From an uncultured Blautia sp. (GTDB lineage Bacteria > Bacillota > Clostridia > Lachnospirales > Lachnospiraceae): 57,082 nucleotides of DNA. The position numbers and the translations under genes are program-made. This document shows, one piece after another, positions 42,104 through 51,000 of this stretch (the first letter of the stretch is position 1; each line of letters begins with the position of its first letter). The notes under the pieces were generated by a model. It was given only the letters and a program-made list of their open reading frames with translations. It had not been told where the DNA came from and did no database searches. The DNA lies in assembly GCA_900551075.1 (NCBI GenBank), contig URVB01000021.1, forward strand, positions 1-57,082. Direction: 5' to 3'.

Positions 42104-42916
42104 ATGAAACATAGGTTTTTGGCAATGGTATGCGCAGGTGTTTTGACCGCTGGCCTTCTTACAGGCTGTACGGGCAGTGAAGAAAAAGAAAATACGAAGA
42201 CAGAAGCAGAGGATACTGCGAAGACAGAAGAAGATACTGCCGGGGAAGAAGATACAGAAGCAGAGGTATTGGAGGAGGAAGATAATGCAGTGCGGGAGCC
42301 GGTAGATGAGGAGACTGCAGAAGCCGCAGGGTTTACGGATGGAGATGAGGATACGGATGCAGAAGAGGCGGATAAGGAAGAAGCCGGAGAAACTGTACTG
42401 GATACGGATGCAGCCTTAAGCGGCAAGCATCATGTACAGATCAGCATTAAGGACTACGGCACGATAGAGGTTGAGCTGGATGCGGATACTGCTCCCATCT
42501 CCGTAACAAATTTTGTGAAGCTGGTACAGGAAGACTTTTATGATGGATTGACTTTCCACAGGATCATGGATGGCTTCATGATGCAGGGCGGAGACCCGAA
42601 TGGCGATGGAACCGGCGGCTCCGAAGATACGATCAAGGGAGAGTTTTCCAGCAATGGTGTGGAGAATGACATTTCTCATGTCAGAGGTGTGATTTCCATG
42701 GCACGTGCCACTGATCCGGACAGCGCAAGCTCTCAGTTCTTTATTGTACAGTCCGACAGTGATTTCCTGGACGGGGATTATGCGGCCTTCGGACATGTAA
42801 CAGAAGGCATGGAGGTTGTGGATACGATCTGTAAGGAGGCAGAGCCCGTAGACAACAACGGCACGATCAAGGCTGAAGAGCAGCCGGTCATTGAGAGCAT
42901 TCAGGTTTTGGATTAA
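42104..42916 (+). CDS. Peptidylprolyl isomerase lipoprotein (cyclophilin type)
   Basis: 270 aa. A lipoprotein signal with lipobox LLTGC (C22) is followed by a very acidic linker (about 25-105, Glu/Asp/Thr-rich), then a cyclophilin domain (HVQISIKDYGTIEVELDADTAPISVTNFV..FHRIMDGFMMQGGDPNGDGTGG..SQFFIV). The catalytic Arg of the FHR motif is present. It should fold proteins outside the membrane. A GGAGG site is 7 bases upstream of ATG 42104; the acidic linker differs strongly in base use from the domain. Confidence 0.92.
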   Translation: MKHRFLAMVCAGVLTAGLLTGCTGSEEKENTKTEAEDTAKTEEDTAGEEDTEAEVLEEEDNAVREPVDEETAEAAGFTDGDEDTDAEEADKEEAGETVLDTDAALSGKHHVQISIKDYGTIEVELDADTAPISVTNFVKLVQEDFYDGLTFHRIMDGFMMQGGDPNGDGTGGSEDTIKGEFSSNGVENDISHVRGVISMARATDPDSASSQFFIVQSDSDFLDGDYAAFGHVTEGMEVVDTICKEAEPVDNNGTIKAEEQPVIESIQVLD

Positions 42917-42922
42917 GCTGTT

Positions 42923-42953
42923 TTGGCAGCCGGAGAGAGTCTTCGGCTGCCAA
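42923..42953. terminator. Convergent terminator
   Basis: Ten-bp arms TTGGCAGCCG and CGGCTGCCAA with an 11-base loop lie between the cyclophilin gene and the facing methyltransferase stop. Confidence 0.75.
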
Positions 42954-42958
42954 AGTAT

Positions 42959-43522
42959 TTATAGCTTGATGACCAGTACAGGAATGGGTGGATGATTCGG
43001 CCGGTTGTAGTAATCGCTTTTGATGACCAGATATTTCCCGGAATCAAGACCTTTCAGCCAGGAGAGAACGGCATCCCGTTCTGCGAAGCCGGAATCTCCT
43101 CCGCTGTAGATACAGAGTGACAGAAGCCCGCCTTTTTTCAGCAGGGTAAGCGCCTGTTTCATAGCCTCGATGCTGGTGGCGCTTTGGGTCGCTTTTGTAT
43201 GGTCACCGCCCGGCAGATAGCCGAAATTAAAGACTGCACAGCTTACGGAATCCGGCTGTGCATATGCGGAAAGCCTGGCATGGGATTCCAGATACAGCGT
43301 ATAATTAAGGGGAGCGTTTGCAGCAAGCAGGCGCTTTTTTGTGTTTTCCAATGCTGTTTCCTGGATATCAAAGGCAAGCACATGCCCTGCTTCGCCGCAG
43401 AGCCGGGAGAGGAGAAGGGTATCATTTCCGTTTCCCATAGTCGCATCTATACAGATATCCCCTGGCTTTACCTGTTCTTCAATAAAACGGGCGCACCATT
43501 TGGTGATTTGATAATTTTCCAT
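42959..43522 (-). CDS. mnmM: YtqB/MnmM-like tRNA methyltransferase
   Basis: 187 aa SAM-dependent methyltransferase. The SAM loop is ICIDATMGNGNDTLLL (residues about 22-37) with the acidic AFDIQ strand end; later NFGYLPGGDH is a motif of the YtqB family. Members methylate nm5U34 in tRNA in Bacillus; that assignment here is by family resemblance. The start at 43522 (MENYQITKW) is favoured by a GGGAGGG site; the longer open frame to 43756 has no good site. Confidence 0.75.
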   Translation of the reverse strand: MENYQITKWCARFIEEQVKPGDICIDATMGNGNDTLLLSRLCGEAGHVLAFDIQETALENTKKRLLAANAPLNYTLYLESHARLSAYAQPDSVSCAVFNFGYLPGGDHTKATQSATSIEAMKQALTLLKKGGLLSLCIYSGGDSGFAERDAVLSWLKGLDSGKYLVIKSDYYNRPNHPPIPVLVIKL

Positions 43523-43612
43523 AAGAACCCTCCCAAATTGTATGATGCATTCTATTATATAGGATAGGAGAAAGGAAATGGTGTATAAAAATACAAACAC
43601 AGAAAAAATCCG

Positions 43613-43642
43613 TTGCATTTTTATAGTGGATTGTTCTATAAT
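43613..43642 (+). promoter_or_regulatory. Putative coaBC promoter
   Basis: TTGCAT (43613-43618), an 18-base spacer and a perfect TATAAT (43637-43642), about 40 bases before the start codon. Confidence 0.7.
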
Positions 43643-43683
43643 GGAGCAGATATGAAGGCTGTCAGAGCAGGGAGGAAATCCGA

Positions 43684-44889
43684 ATGTTAAAAGGAAAAAC
43701 CGTTCTTCTGGGCGTAACCGGAAGCATTGCGGCGTATAAAACAGCATATCTGGCAAGTGCGCTGAAGAAGCTGCATGCAGAGGTTCACGTGCTTATGACA
43801 AAGAACGCCACAAACTTTATCAGTCCGATCACCTTTGAGTCTCTGACCGGCAATAAATGCCTGGTAGATACCTTTGACAGAAATTTCCGGTTTCAGGTAG
43901 AGCATGTGGCGCTTGCCAAGCAGGCAGACGTCGTGATGATCGCGCCGGCCAGCGCCAATGTGATTGGGAAGCTTGCACACGGAATTGCGGACGATATGCT
44001 GACAACTACCGTTATGGCGTGTAAATGCAGGAAATTTCTTGCGCCTGCCATGAATACCAATATGTTCGAAAATCCGATCGTGCAGGATAATCTGGCTATT
44101 CTGGAACACTATGGGTACAAGGTGATTGCGCCTGCCTGCGGATATTTGGCGTGCGGAGATACCGGAGCCGGGAAAATGCCGGAGCCGGAGACTTTGCTTC
44201 CGTATATTCTCAGGGAAATTGCATTTCCAAAGGATCTGAAGGGCAAAAAAATCCTTGTAACAGCAGGGCCTACCCAGGAGGCGATTGATCCGGTACGCTA
44301 TATCACCAATCATTCCTCAGGGAAAATGGGCTATGCACTGGCAAAAATGGCAATGCTGCGCGGCGCCGATGTCACGCTGGTCAGCGGACGAACGGCAATT
44401 GAACCGCCTCCCTTTGTCAGACTGATTCCGGTCACGACAGCCCGTGAGATGTTCGAGGCTGTGACTTCTGTAAGCGCAGAGCAGGATATCATCATCAAGG
44501 CGGCAGCCGTGGCGGATTACAGGCCATCCCGTGTCAGTGAGGAAAAGGTCAAAAAGCACGATGGAGAGATGAACATAGAATTAGAAAAAACAGATGATAT
44601 TCTGCAGTATTTGGGGGACCATAAACTTCCCGGACAGTTTTTGTGCGGATTTTCCATGGAAACCCGGAACATGCTAGGTAATTCCAGGGCCAAGCTGGTG
44701 AAAAAGCATTTGGATATGGTTGCTGCCAATAATCTGAAGGTGGCAGGCGCCGGATTCCGGGGCGACACCAATGTAATAACCCTGATTACACAGGATGAGG
44801 ACGTTTCACTCCAGCTCATGAGCAAGGAGGATGCAGCCAATGCCATTCTGGATAAAATTATTTCTCTTACAGAGGAAAATGAAAAGTAA
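43684..44889 (+). CDS. coaBC: Bifunctional phosphopantothenoylcysteine decarboxylase / phosphopantothenate-cysteine ligase
   Basis: 401 aa fusion. The N-terminal CoaC flavoprotein half (1-185) has the catalytic His in FQVEHVALA (about residue 75), the PAMNTNMFENP motif and a cysteine in GYLACGDTGAGKM. The C-terminal CoaB half has TAGPTQEAIDPVRYITNHSSGKMGYALA. Together they turn phosphopantothenate to 4'-phosphopantetheine in CoA synthesis. The pantothenate transporter-like and coaX genes follow in the same direction. Confidence 0.96.
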   Translation: MLKGKTVLLGVTGSIAAYKTAYLASALKKLHAEVHVLMTKNATNFISPITFESLTGNKCLVDTFDRNFRFQVEHVALAKQADVVMIAPASANVIGKLAHGIADDMLTTTVMACKCRKFLAPAMNTNMFENPIVQDNLAILEHYGYKVIAPACGYLACGDTGAGKMPEPETLLPYILREIAFPKDLKGKKILVTAGPTQEAIDPVRYITNHSSGKMGYALAKMAMLRGADVTLVSGRTAIEPPPFVRLIPVTTAREMFEAVTSVSAEQDIIIKAAAVADYRPSRVSEEKVKKHDGEMNIELEKTDDILQYLGDHKLPGQFLCGFSMETRNMLGNSRAKLVKKHLDMVAANNLKVAGAGFRGDTNVITLITQDEDVSLQLMSKEDAANAILDKIISLTEENEK

Positions 44890-44988
44890 CCCGTTCACCA
44901 AGGAAGCGGGTAAATAAAATTTTCCATGCCCGCTGTTCCAGCACCGTATTGTATCCCGCAAGGGAATGATAACAAGGAGGATCACAAC

Positions 44989-45618
44989 ATGAAAACAAAT
45001 CAAAAAACAACACAGCTCACAATGCTCGGTCTGATGACTGCAATTCTTCTGCTGATGGCTTATACCCCATTGGGTTATCTGAACATCGGCCCTCTGGCAA
45101 TTACTTTTAATGTAATTCCCGTTGCAATCAGTGCCATTACCTTAGGACCTGCAGGCGGTGCGGTCGCAGGTGCCGTCTTTGGACTTACCAGCTTTCTGCA
45201 GTGTATAGGAGTTGGCGGTACAAGTGCCATGGGTGTCGTGCTCTTTGAGATCAGCCCGGTTCTTGCTTTTATCCAGAGATTCGTACCGCGTGTACTGGAC
45301 GGATTCCTGCTCGGCTATATTTTCAATGGTGTCCGCAGACGTCATAATATTTATGTTTCCTGTGCAGTAACCGGATTTTTTTCCGCATTTTTAAATACGG
45401 CTTTCTTTATGCTTGCTCTGGTCGGACTGTTCGGCAATACGGAATATGTACAGGGACTTATGGGTGGAAAAAACGTCATTGTATTTATCTGCACCTTTGT
45501 CGGCATCAATGCGGTCTGTGAAATGCTGTCAGCAACGATTTTGACCGGCGCAGTAGGGGCTGCTTTATATAAAGCCAGATTTATTCCTGCCGTAAAACAG
45601 AAGTCACAGACTGCCTGA
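44989..45618 (+). CDS. panT: ECF transporter S component, probably for pantothenate
   Basis: 209 aa membrane protein with five or six helices and the N-terminal Ala-rich helix typical of ECF S components (LTMLGLMTAILLLMAYTPLG). Placement between coaBC and coaX argues for pantothenate; the S component would pair with shared EcfA/A'/T proteins encoded elsewhere. A GGAGG site lies 8 bases before ATG 44989. The 99 bases before it can form overlapping hairpins, listed in the findings. Confidence 0.78.
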   Translation: MKTNQKTTQLTMLGLMTAILLLMAYTPLGYLNIGPLAITFNVIPVAISAITLGPAGGAVAGAVFGLTSFLQCIGVGGTSAMGVVLFEISPVLAFIQRFVPRVLDGFLLGYIFNGVRRRHNIYVSCAVTGFFSAFLNTAFFMLALVGLFGNTEYVQGLMGGKNVIVFICTFVGINAVCEMLSATILTGAVGAALYKARFIPAVKQKSQTA

Positions 45619-45662
45619 CTGAAAAATAACAAAACCGGTAGCTGCATAATTTGGAGGAGCTT

Positions 45663-46427
45663 ATGATTTTAGCAATCGATATCGGAAATACCAACATTGT
45701 GGTAGGATGTATTGACAAAGAAAAAACATATTTCATAGAGAGGCTTTCCACTGTCCGTACGAAGACAGAGCTGGAATATGCCGTGGATCTAAAGACGATT
45801 TTGGACATCTATCATATTAAGCGCACGGAGCTGGAAGGCTGTATTATTTCTTCCGTAGTGCCGCAGATCACCAACATTGCGAAGCTGGCTGCCGAGAAGA
45901 TTCTGAAAAAGGAAGTCATGGTTCTGGGGCCCGGAGTGAAGACAGGACTCAATATTATGATGGATCATCCGGGACAGCTTGGTGCGGATCTGGTGGCGGA
46001 TGCGGTTGCCGGACTTTCTGAATATCCGGTTCCTCTGATCATCATCGATATGGGAACTGCAACGACTGTATCAGTGGTAGATGAGAAGAAGCACTATATC
46101 GGAGGAATGATTCTTCCTGGCGTGCAGGTGTCGCTGGATGCGCTGACTGCCCATGCTTCTCAGTTGGGCGGAATCGGCATTGATGCGCCGAAGCGGATCA
46201 TCGGCAAAAATACGGTAGAATGTATGAAGAGCGGAGTGCTCTACAGCAGTGCAGGTGCGCTGGATGGAGTGATTGACAGAATTGAATCAGAGCTCGGAAA
46301 GCCTGCGACGGTACTGGCAACCGGAGGCCTGGCGAAGAAGATCATTCCTTACTGCAGGAAGAAGATCATTCTGGATGAGGACCTGCTTCTGAAAGGGCTT
46401 CTTGTGATTTACGAAAAAAATAAATAA
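45663..46427 (+). CDS. coaX: Type III pantothenate kinase
   Basis: 254 aa ASKHA-fold kinase, the first step of CoA synthesis. The motifs are DIGNTNIVVG (residues 6-15), GADLVADAVA near 105 and DMGTATTVSVV near 126. Type III enzymes are not feedback-inhibited by CoA and need a monovalent cation. The ATG at 45663 follows a GGAGG site at 45653-45657. It is the third CoA gene here, so uptake and conversion of pantothenate are grouped. Confidence 0.94.
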   Translation: MILAIDIGNTNIVVGCIDKEKTYFIERLSTVRTKTELEYAVDLKTILDIYHIKRTELEGCIISSVVPQITNIAKLAAEKILKKEVMVLGPGVKTGLNIMMDHPGQLGADLVADAVAGLSEYPVPLIIIDMGTATTVSVVDEKKHYIGGMILPGVQVSLDALTAHASQLGGIGIDAPKRIIGKNTVECMKSGVLYSSAGALDGVIDRIESELGKPATVLATGGLAKKIIPYCRKKIILDEDLLLKGLLVIYEKNK

Positions 46428-46447
46428 TATTTAGGGAGAGATATCTG

Positions 46448-46477
46448 CTCTTCCCCGCATCAGCCTGCGGGGAGGAG
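46448..46477. terminator. Terminator overlapping the end of the MATE gene
   Basis: Twelve-bp arms CTCTTCCCCGCA (46448-46459) and TGCGGGGAGGAG (46466-46477; one T-G pair) with a 6-base loop, followed by CTTCTTCTTTTT. The second arm is inside the last codons of the opposing MATE gene. Confidence 0.8.
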
Positions 46478-47815
46478 CTTCTTCTTTTTATAAGCATAAT
46501 AAATGATAAACAGAATTGCTGTGGTAATCCAGGTTACCGGATAATTGATAATAACCATATTCAGAGAAGGATGCAGCGGCACCACAAAGAAAATCCACGC
46601 GATCCTGAGAAAGCAGACACCGAACATAGTCAGAAGCATCGGGATAATGACATCGCTGACTCCCCGGAGTGCACTGGACAGTACCTCGGTAAAAACAAAA
46701 ACCGCATAGCAGGGCGTGATCAGCCTCAGCATGTCGGAGCCAATCCGTATTACATTTCTGTCCTCCGTAAAAATATGAAACAGAGGCTGACGAAGCACAA
46801 TCAAAAAGGCAGTCAGAAAAATGGATACCACAAAGTCCATTCCCATGCAGACATAAACGCTCTTTCGTATCCTGTCATATTTTCCGGCTCCGTAATTCTG
46901 ACCCACAAAGGTTGTAATTGCGACTCCGAAGGCGCCGCTTGTCATCCAGAATATAGCGTCCAGTTTCCCGTAAGCAGCCCATGCTGCAGTCGTATCCGTA
47001 CCGTAGACGTTTACCGCAGCCTGGATGATGATATTGGATAAGTTGTACATGACGGACTGGAGCCCTCCCGGAAGTCCTACATAAAGCTCGTTTTTTAAAA
47101 CCCTTCGATGAAAACGGATTTCCCGCAATTTAAGCTGATAGATGTCATCCGATTTCATAAGTGCCCTGGTAACCAGAAATGCGCTGAATGCCTGAGCAAT
47201 GACCGTTGCAGCGGCCACACCTGCAACGCCGAGATGCAGGACGAAAACCATAAGCAGATCCAGAGCAATGTTCAGAAGACAGCAGATGATCAAATAGCAG
47301 AGCGGCCTTTTGGAATCACCCAGTGCCCGGAGGATACCGGAACCGATATTATAAATAAACATAAAGAGAATGCCGGCGAAATAAATCCTCAGGTAAGAAG
47401 CGGAAGGCGCAAGCAGCTCTTCGGGAGTATTCATTTGTCTTAGGAGTACAGGAGAGAGCAGAAGCCCGGGTATCATGATCAGAATGCTGCCTGCAATGGA
47501 AAAGGCATATGCCGTATGAATACTTCTGTTGAGATTTTTCTGGTCTTTTGCTCCGTAAAACTGCGAGATAATGACGCCTGCACCTGCACTGAGCCCTGTA
47601 AAAAAGCCAACCACCAGGTTGACGATCTGTCCGGCAGAACCGCCGACACTGGCAAGGGCTTCCTTCCCTACGAACCGTCCTACGATTACCATGTCAACAG
47701 TATTATAAAATTGCTGGAAAAAGGTCCCCAGTAAAATGGGAAAGAAAAAGAAGAGAAGCTGTTTCCAGATGACCCCTTCTATGATTTGATTTTCGTTATT
47801 TGTCTGTGCTTTCAT
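46460..47815 (-). CDS. MATE family efflux transporter
   Basis: 451 aa with 12 predicted membrane helices in the MATE pattern (PILLGTFFQQFYNTVDMVIVGRFVG at the start, and GFFTGLSAGAGVIISQFYGA). It likely exports drugs or metabolites with sodium or proton coupling. The start at 47815 (MKAQTNNENQ) has an AAGGAG site upstream; the longer frame to 47857 adds residues inside the next gene. The start overlaps the RluA stop by 20 bases, so the two are linked. Confidence 0.93.
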   Translation of the reverse strand: MKAQTNNENQIIEGVIWKQLLFFFFPILLGTFFQQFYNTVDMVIVGRFVGKEALASVGGSAGQIVNLVVGFFTGLSAGAGVIISQFYGAKDQKNLNRSIHTAYAFSIAGSILIMIPGLLLSPVLLRQMNTPEELLAPSASYLRIYFAGILFMFIYNIGSGILRALGDSKRPLCYLIICCLLNIALDLLMVFVLHLGVAGVAAATVIAQAFSAFLVTRALMKSDDIYQLKLREIRFHRRVLKNELYVGLPGGLQSVMYNLSNIIIQAAVNVYGTDTTAAWAAYGKLDAIFWMTSGAFGVAITTFVGQNYGAGKYDRIRKSVYVCMGMDFVVSIFLTAFLIVLRQPLFHIFTEDRNVIRIGSDMLRLITPCYAVFVFTEVLSSALRGVSDVIIPMLLTMFGVCFLRIAWIFFVVPLHPSLNMVIINYPVTWITTAILFIIYYAYKKKKLLPAG

Positions 47816-48716
47816 TTTTAAAGCTCTCCTTATTACAAAATGCCTGTGAAAGATCATCCGGAACCGGGGCTGTGAAGAGGAGTGATTCGCCGGTTACGGG
47901 ATGAGAAAATTCCAGTTGGTAGGAATGCAGCGCCTGGCGGCGGATTTTGCTGTATTCCGGATAGTACAGATAATCTCCGGGAAGGGGATATCCAAGGTAT
48001 TTCATATGTACCCGTATCTGGTGGGTGCGCCCTGTTTCCAGCCGTATTGCCAGCAGCGAATAACCGTTGTTTACGGCAAGGCGTTCATAGTGCGTAACGG
48101 CTGCCTCTCCGGTTTCAAAGTTGACTTCACGTTCGATTGCAGAACCGCTCTTTCGGGCAATCGGCGCAGAAACAGTTCCCTGTTCTGGCGGAACGCCATG
48201 AACAACGGCAAGGTATGTACGGTGTATCTGACGGTTCCGCATCTGCCCGGAAAGCCGGGCGGCGCAAAAAGCGTTTTTGGCCAGGATCAGAGCGCCCGTG
48301 GTATCCCGGTCCAGCCGGTTGATACAGCGGTAAACAAAGGCTTCCCCCATAGAGGCATAATAATAAGCGACACCGTTTGCCAATGTATTTTCATAATTTC
48401 CCTGGGAAGGATGGATGGGCATATCTGCCGGTTTGTTTAAAACCAGAATGTCTTCATCTTCAAAAAGGATTTTTAAATCCATGGGTACGGGCAGAATGTG
48501 TTCGGATGCTCCTGTCTCCAGCAGCCGGATGCAGAGGACATCCCCCTCCTTCAGAAGCGTACGGCCATAACCCCGCTCGCCGTTTAAAAGGATTGCCTCC
48601 GGGTCTGCTTTCATGGACGAGAGGATGTGTCCGGTAAAGCCCTGGCTGCGCAGGAATGTAAGAATCTGCATTCCTGTACAGTATTTTGTAATATGGTAAG
48701 TAAAAAAACGATTCAT
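47796..48716 (-). CDS. RluA family pseudouridine synthase
   Basis: 306 aa. The catalytic Asp is D136 in the RLDRDTTGALIL motif, followed by the TYLAVVHG and LETGRTHQIRVHM motifs of the RluA family. An S4-like N-terminal part (1-70) is present. It converts uridine to pseudouridine in rRNA or tRNA; the exact site is not readable. The ATG at 48716 is 20 or so bases from an AGGAGG site, an unusually long spacing; no closer in-frame start exists. Confidence 0.92.
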   Translation of the reverse strand: MNRFFTYHITKYCTGMQILTFLRSQGFTGHILSSMKADPEAILLNGERGYGRTLLKEGDVLCIRLLETGASEHILPVPMDLKILFEDEDILVLNKPADMPIHPSQGNYENTLANGVAYYYASMGEAFVYRCINRLDRDTTGALILAKNAFCAARLSGQMRNRQIHRTYLAVVHGVPPEQGTVSAPIARKSGSAIEREVNFETGEAAVTHYERLAVNNGYSLLAIRLETGRTHQIRVHMKYLGYPLPGDYLYYPEYSKIRRQALHSYQLEFSHPVTGESLLFTAPVPDDLSQAFCNKESFKNESTDK

Positions 48717-48781
48717 AGCTTTCGTATCCCGATTGGGAAACCTCCTGTAAGGCTTCCTATAGAATAACAGACTTTTCCGGG

Positions 48782-48833
48782 AAATACAAGAAACACAGGT
48801 AAGGAATAAATACAGGAAACACAGGCATGGAAT
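48782..48833 (+). repeat. Tandem 26-bp duplication before the cobalamin promoter
   Basis: Units 48782-48807 and 48808-48833 lie head to tail with three mismatches (AAATACARGAAACACAGG...GGAAT). They end three bases before the -35 box of the cbi promoter. Confidence 0.85.
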
Positions 48834-48836
48834 AAA

Positions 48837-48865
48837 TTGACTTTTGTCATACAAAATTATATAAT
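48837..48865 (+). promoter_or_regulatory. Promoter of the cobalamin synthesis operon
   Basis: TTGACT (48837-48842), a 17-base spacer and TATAAT (48860-48865), ending one base before the riboswitch closing stem. Near-consensus sigma-A type. Confidence 0.8.
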
Positions 48866-48866
48866 A

Positions 48867-48989
48867 GGTTGCGAAATGATTTTAAAGAAAAAGCATCGTC
48901 AGGAAGCAGGCGGAAATCCTGCGCAAGTCCGTTACTGTGAGAGCCAGATACTGGATGCTTTTTGGGGTTCGGAATGACCTGCGGCAACC
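48867..48989 (+). ncRNA. Cobalamin riboswitch
   Basis: The closing stem pairs GGTTGC (48867-48872) with GCAACC (48984-48989). Inside, AAAAAGCATC/GATGCTTTTT (48890-48899 and 48954-48963) forms a second helix. The conserved B12-box-like region GTCCGTTACTGTGAGAGCCAGATAC follows AATCCTGCGC, which matches the cobalamin riboswitch core. It lies 63 bases before cbiD and would turn the operon down when cobalamin is abundant; which cobalamin form it prefers cannot be told. Confidence 0.88.
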
Positions 48990-49051
48990 GGGAAATTCAG
49001 ATTTTTTGGAGAGTTTTGTTGTCATGACAAAGCTCTTTTTTGGAGGAAAGC

Positions 49052-50239
49052 ATGGGGCAGAAGACCGGTCTGGAAGACTGTTATGTCATCCGCAATCAGA
49101 AGAAAATGCGTTTTGGTTATACCACAGGCTCCTGCGCCGCAGCGGCATGTAAGGGAGCTGTTCATATGCTTTTGGGAGGCGGGACATTAGAACAGGTGGA
49201 GCTGATGACGCCCAAGGGAATCCTGCTTCATCTTAAGCTTCATGATGTGCAAAGGGAGCAGCATGCAGTATCCTGTGCAGTGAAAAAGGATGCGGGGGAC
49301 GATCCGGATACCACAAACGGAATCCTTGTGTATGCCCGTGCGGAGAGGCTTGGGGACTGTCCAAAAGCCGATGAGGATGAAACGTCCTCCGCACGTATTC
49401 TGATAGATGGAGGAGACGGCGTAGGGCGTGTGACAAAGCCGGGGCTCTCGCAGAAAGTCGGGGAAGCGGCAATCAATCCTGTGCCCAAAGCCATGATTCT
49501 TAAGGAGGCCAGGGAAGCAGCCGGTCAGTACGGCTACGGGGGCAGACTGAAAATTACGGTTTCTGTACCGCAGGGGGCGGAGATCGCAAAAAAAACCTTC
49601 AATCCCAGGCTTGGGATCGAGGGCGGTATTTCTATTTTGGGAACCAGCGGAATTGTGGAGCCCATGAGTGAAAGAGCTCTGATCGAGAGCATTCGCGTGG
49701 AAATGAAGCAGCACGTAGTCCGGGGAGAGGAATATCTTCTGGTCACTCCGGGAAATTATGGGGCCGAATATCTTCGGGAGCATATGCGGCTGCCCTTTGA
49801 AAGGAATATCAAATGCAGCAATTATGTGGGAGAAACCATTGATATGGCGGTGGATATGGGAGCAAAGGGAATCCTGTTTGTTTCCCATATCGGGAAGTTC
49901 GTAAAGGTGGCAGCGGGGATTATGAATACCCATTCCCACAGTGCGGATGGGCGCATGGAGGTGCTTGCCTCCAATGCCATACGTGCAGGAGCAGACTTAG
50001 CGTGTGCCAGGGCAATACTTTCCTGCAGCACCACGGATGAGGCATTGGGTATTCTTGAGAAGCATGGTATCCTGAAAGAGACCATGAAGGAAATTACAGA
50101 TAGAATACAGTTTTATCTAAACCACCGTTCTTATGAACAGATTCTTCTGGGAGCTGTGATCTTTTCAAATGTACAGGGATATCTTGGACAGACAAAGGAT
50201 GCCGAAAAGCTGATGCAAAGGCTTTCCGATCCCGGTTGA
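49052..50239 (+). CDS. cbiD: Cobalt-precorrin-5B (C1)-methyltransferase
   Basis: 395 aa, full length, specific to the anaerobic (cobalt-early) cobalamin pathway. N-terminal RFGYTTGSCAAAACKGA and a central ILGTSGIVEPMSERALIES are diagnostic of CbiD. The ATG at 49052 has a GGAGG site 5 bases upstream. It is the first gene of the riboswitch-controlled operon. Confidence 0.95.
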   Translation: MGQKTGLEDCYVIRNQKKMRFGYTTGSCAAAACKGAVHMLLGGGTLEQVELMTPKGILLHLKLHDVQREQHAVSCAVKKDAGDDPDTTNGILVYARAERLGDCPKADEDETSSARILIDGGDGVGRVTKPGLSQKVGEAAINPVPKAMILKEAREAAGQYGYGGRLKITVSVPQGAEIAKKTFNPRLGIEGGISILGTSGIVEPMSERALIESIRVEMKQHVVRGEEYLLVTPGNYGAEYLREHMRLPFERNIKCSNYVGETIDMAVDMGAKGILFVSHIGKFVKVAAGIMNTHSHSADGRMEVLASNAIRAGADLACARAILSCSTTDEALGILEKHGILKETMKEITDRIQFYLNHRSYEQILLGAVIFSNVQGYLGQTKDAEKLMQRLSDPG

Positions 50240-50307
50240 TCTGCCGTCGGGCAGACAGAAAGCCATAATATTTATAAATCCAATATAAATCAATAAAAGG
50301 AGTTACT

Positions 50308-50997
50308 ATGAGAGGAAAATTGTATGGAGTAGGAGTAGGACCGGGAGACCCGGAGCTTCTTACCCTAAAAGCACTTCGCCTGGTAAAGGAGGCGGATATC
50401 ATTGCAGTACCCGGAGAGAATCCCAGGGAAAGTGTTGCTTATCAGATCGTAAAGGGCGCATATCCCCAATTGGAGCAGAAGGAGCTTCTGGCAGTCCCCA
50501 TGCCTATGACCAAGGACCCCATGAAGCTGGAGGAATCCCACAGTAAGGGAGCCGAACTGGTTCGGGCAGAGCTTGACAGGGGGCGGCAGGTTGTTTTTGT
50601 GACACTGGGAGATCCGACTGTGTATTCTACTTATATCTATATTCACAAACGAATCTGTGATTTGGGCTATGATACGGAGATTGTCAGCGGTATCGCCTCT
50701 TTCTGCGCAGTGTCAGCCAGATTAAATACCGGGCTTGTGGAAAAGGCAGAGCCTCTCCATGTAATTCCTGCTTCTTATCAGATTGAGGATGCAATGAAGC
50801 TTCCCGGAACGAAGGTTCTGATGAAAGCAGGCAAAAAAATGAAGGATGTGAAAGCTCAGATGCTGGAAATGGGTGCGGAGGGCATGATGATCGAAAACTG
50901 CGGAATGCCGGACGAAAAAATATATCACAGCATTGAGGAAATTCCGGAAACGGCGGGTTATTACTCATTGATCATTGTAAAAGAAAAAGGAGAATAG
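50308..50997 (+). CDS. cbiL: Cobalt-precorrin-2 C(20)-methyltransferase
   Basis: 229 aa tetrapyrrole methylase. GVGVGPGDPELLTLKALRLVKEAD at the N-terminus and the TLGDPTVYSTY motif near residue 98 are typical of the CobI/CbiL group. It adds a methyl group at C20 from SAM. An AAAGGAG site precedes ATG 50308. It follows cbiD and precedes cbiF with a 3-base gap. Confidence 0.93.
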   Translation: MRGKLYGVGVGPGDPELLTLKALRLVKEADIIAVPGENPRESVAYQIVKGAYPQLEQKELLAVPMPMTKDPMKLEESHSKGAELVRAELDRGRQVVFVTLGDPTVYSTYIYIHKRICDLGYDTEIVSGIASFCAVSARLNTGLVEKAEPLHVIPASYQIEDAMKLPGTKVLMKAGKKMKDVKAQMLEMGAEGMMIENCGMPDEKIYHSIEEIPETAGYYSLIIVKEKGE

Positions 50998-51000
50998 ACA

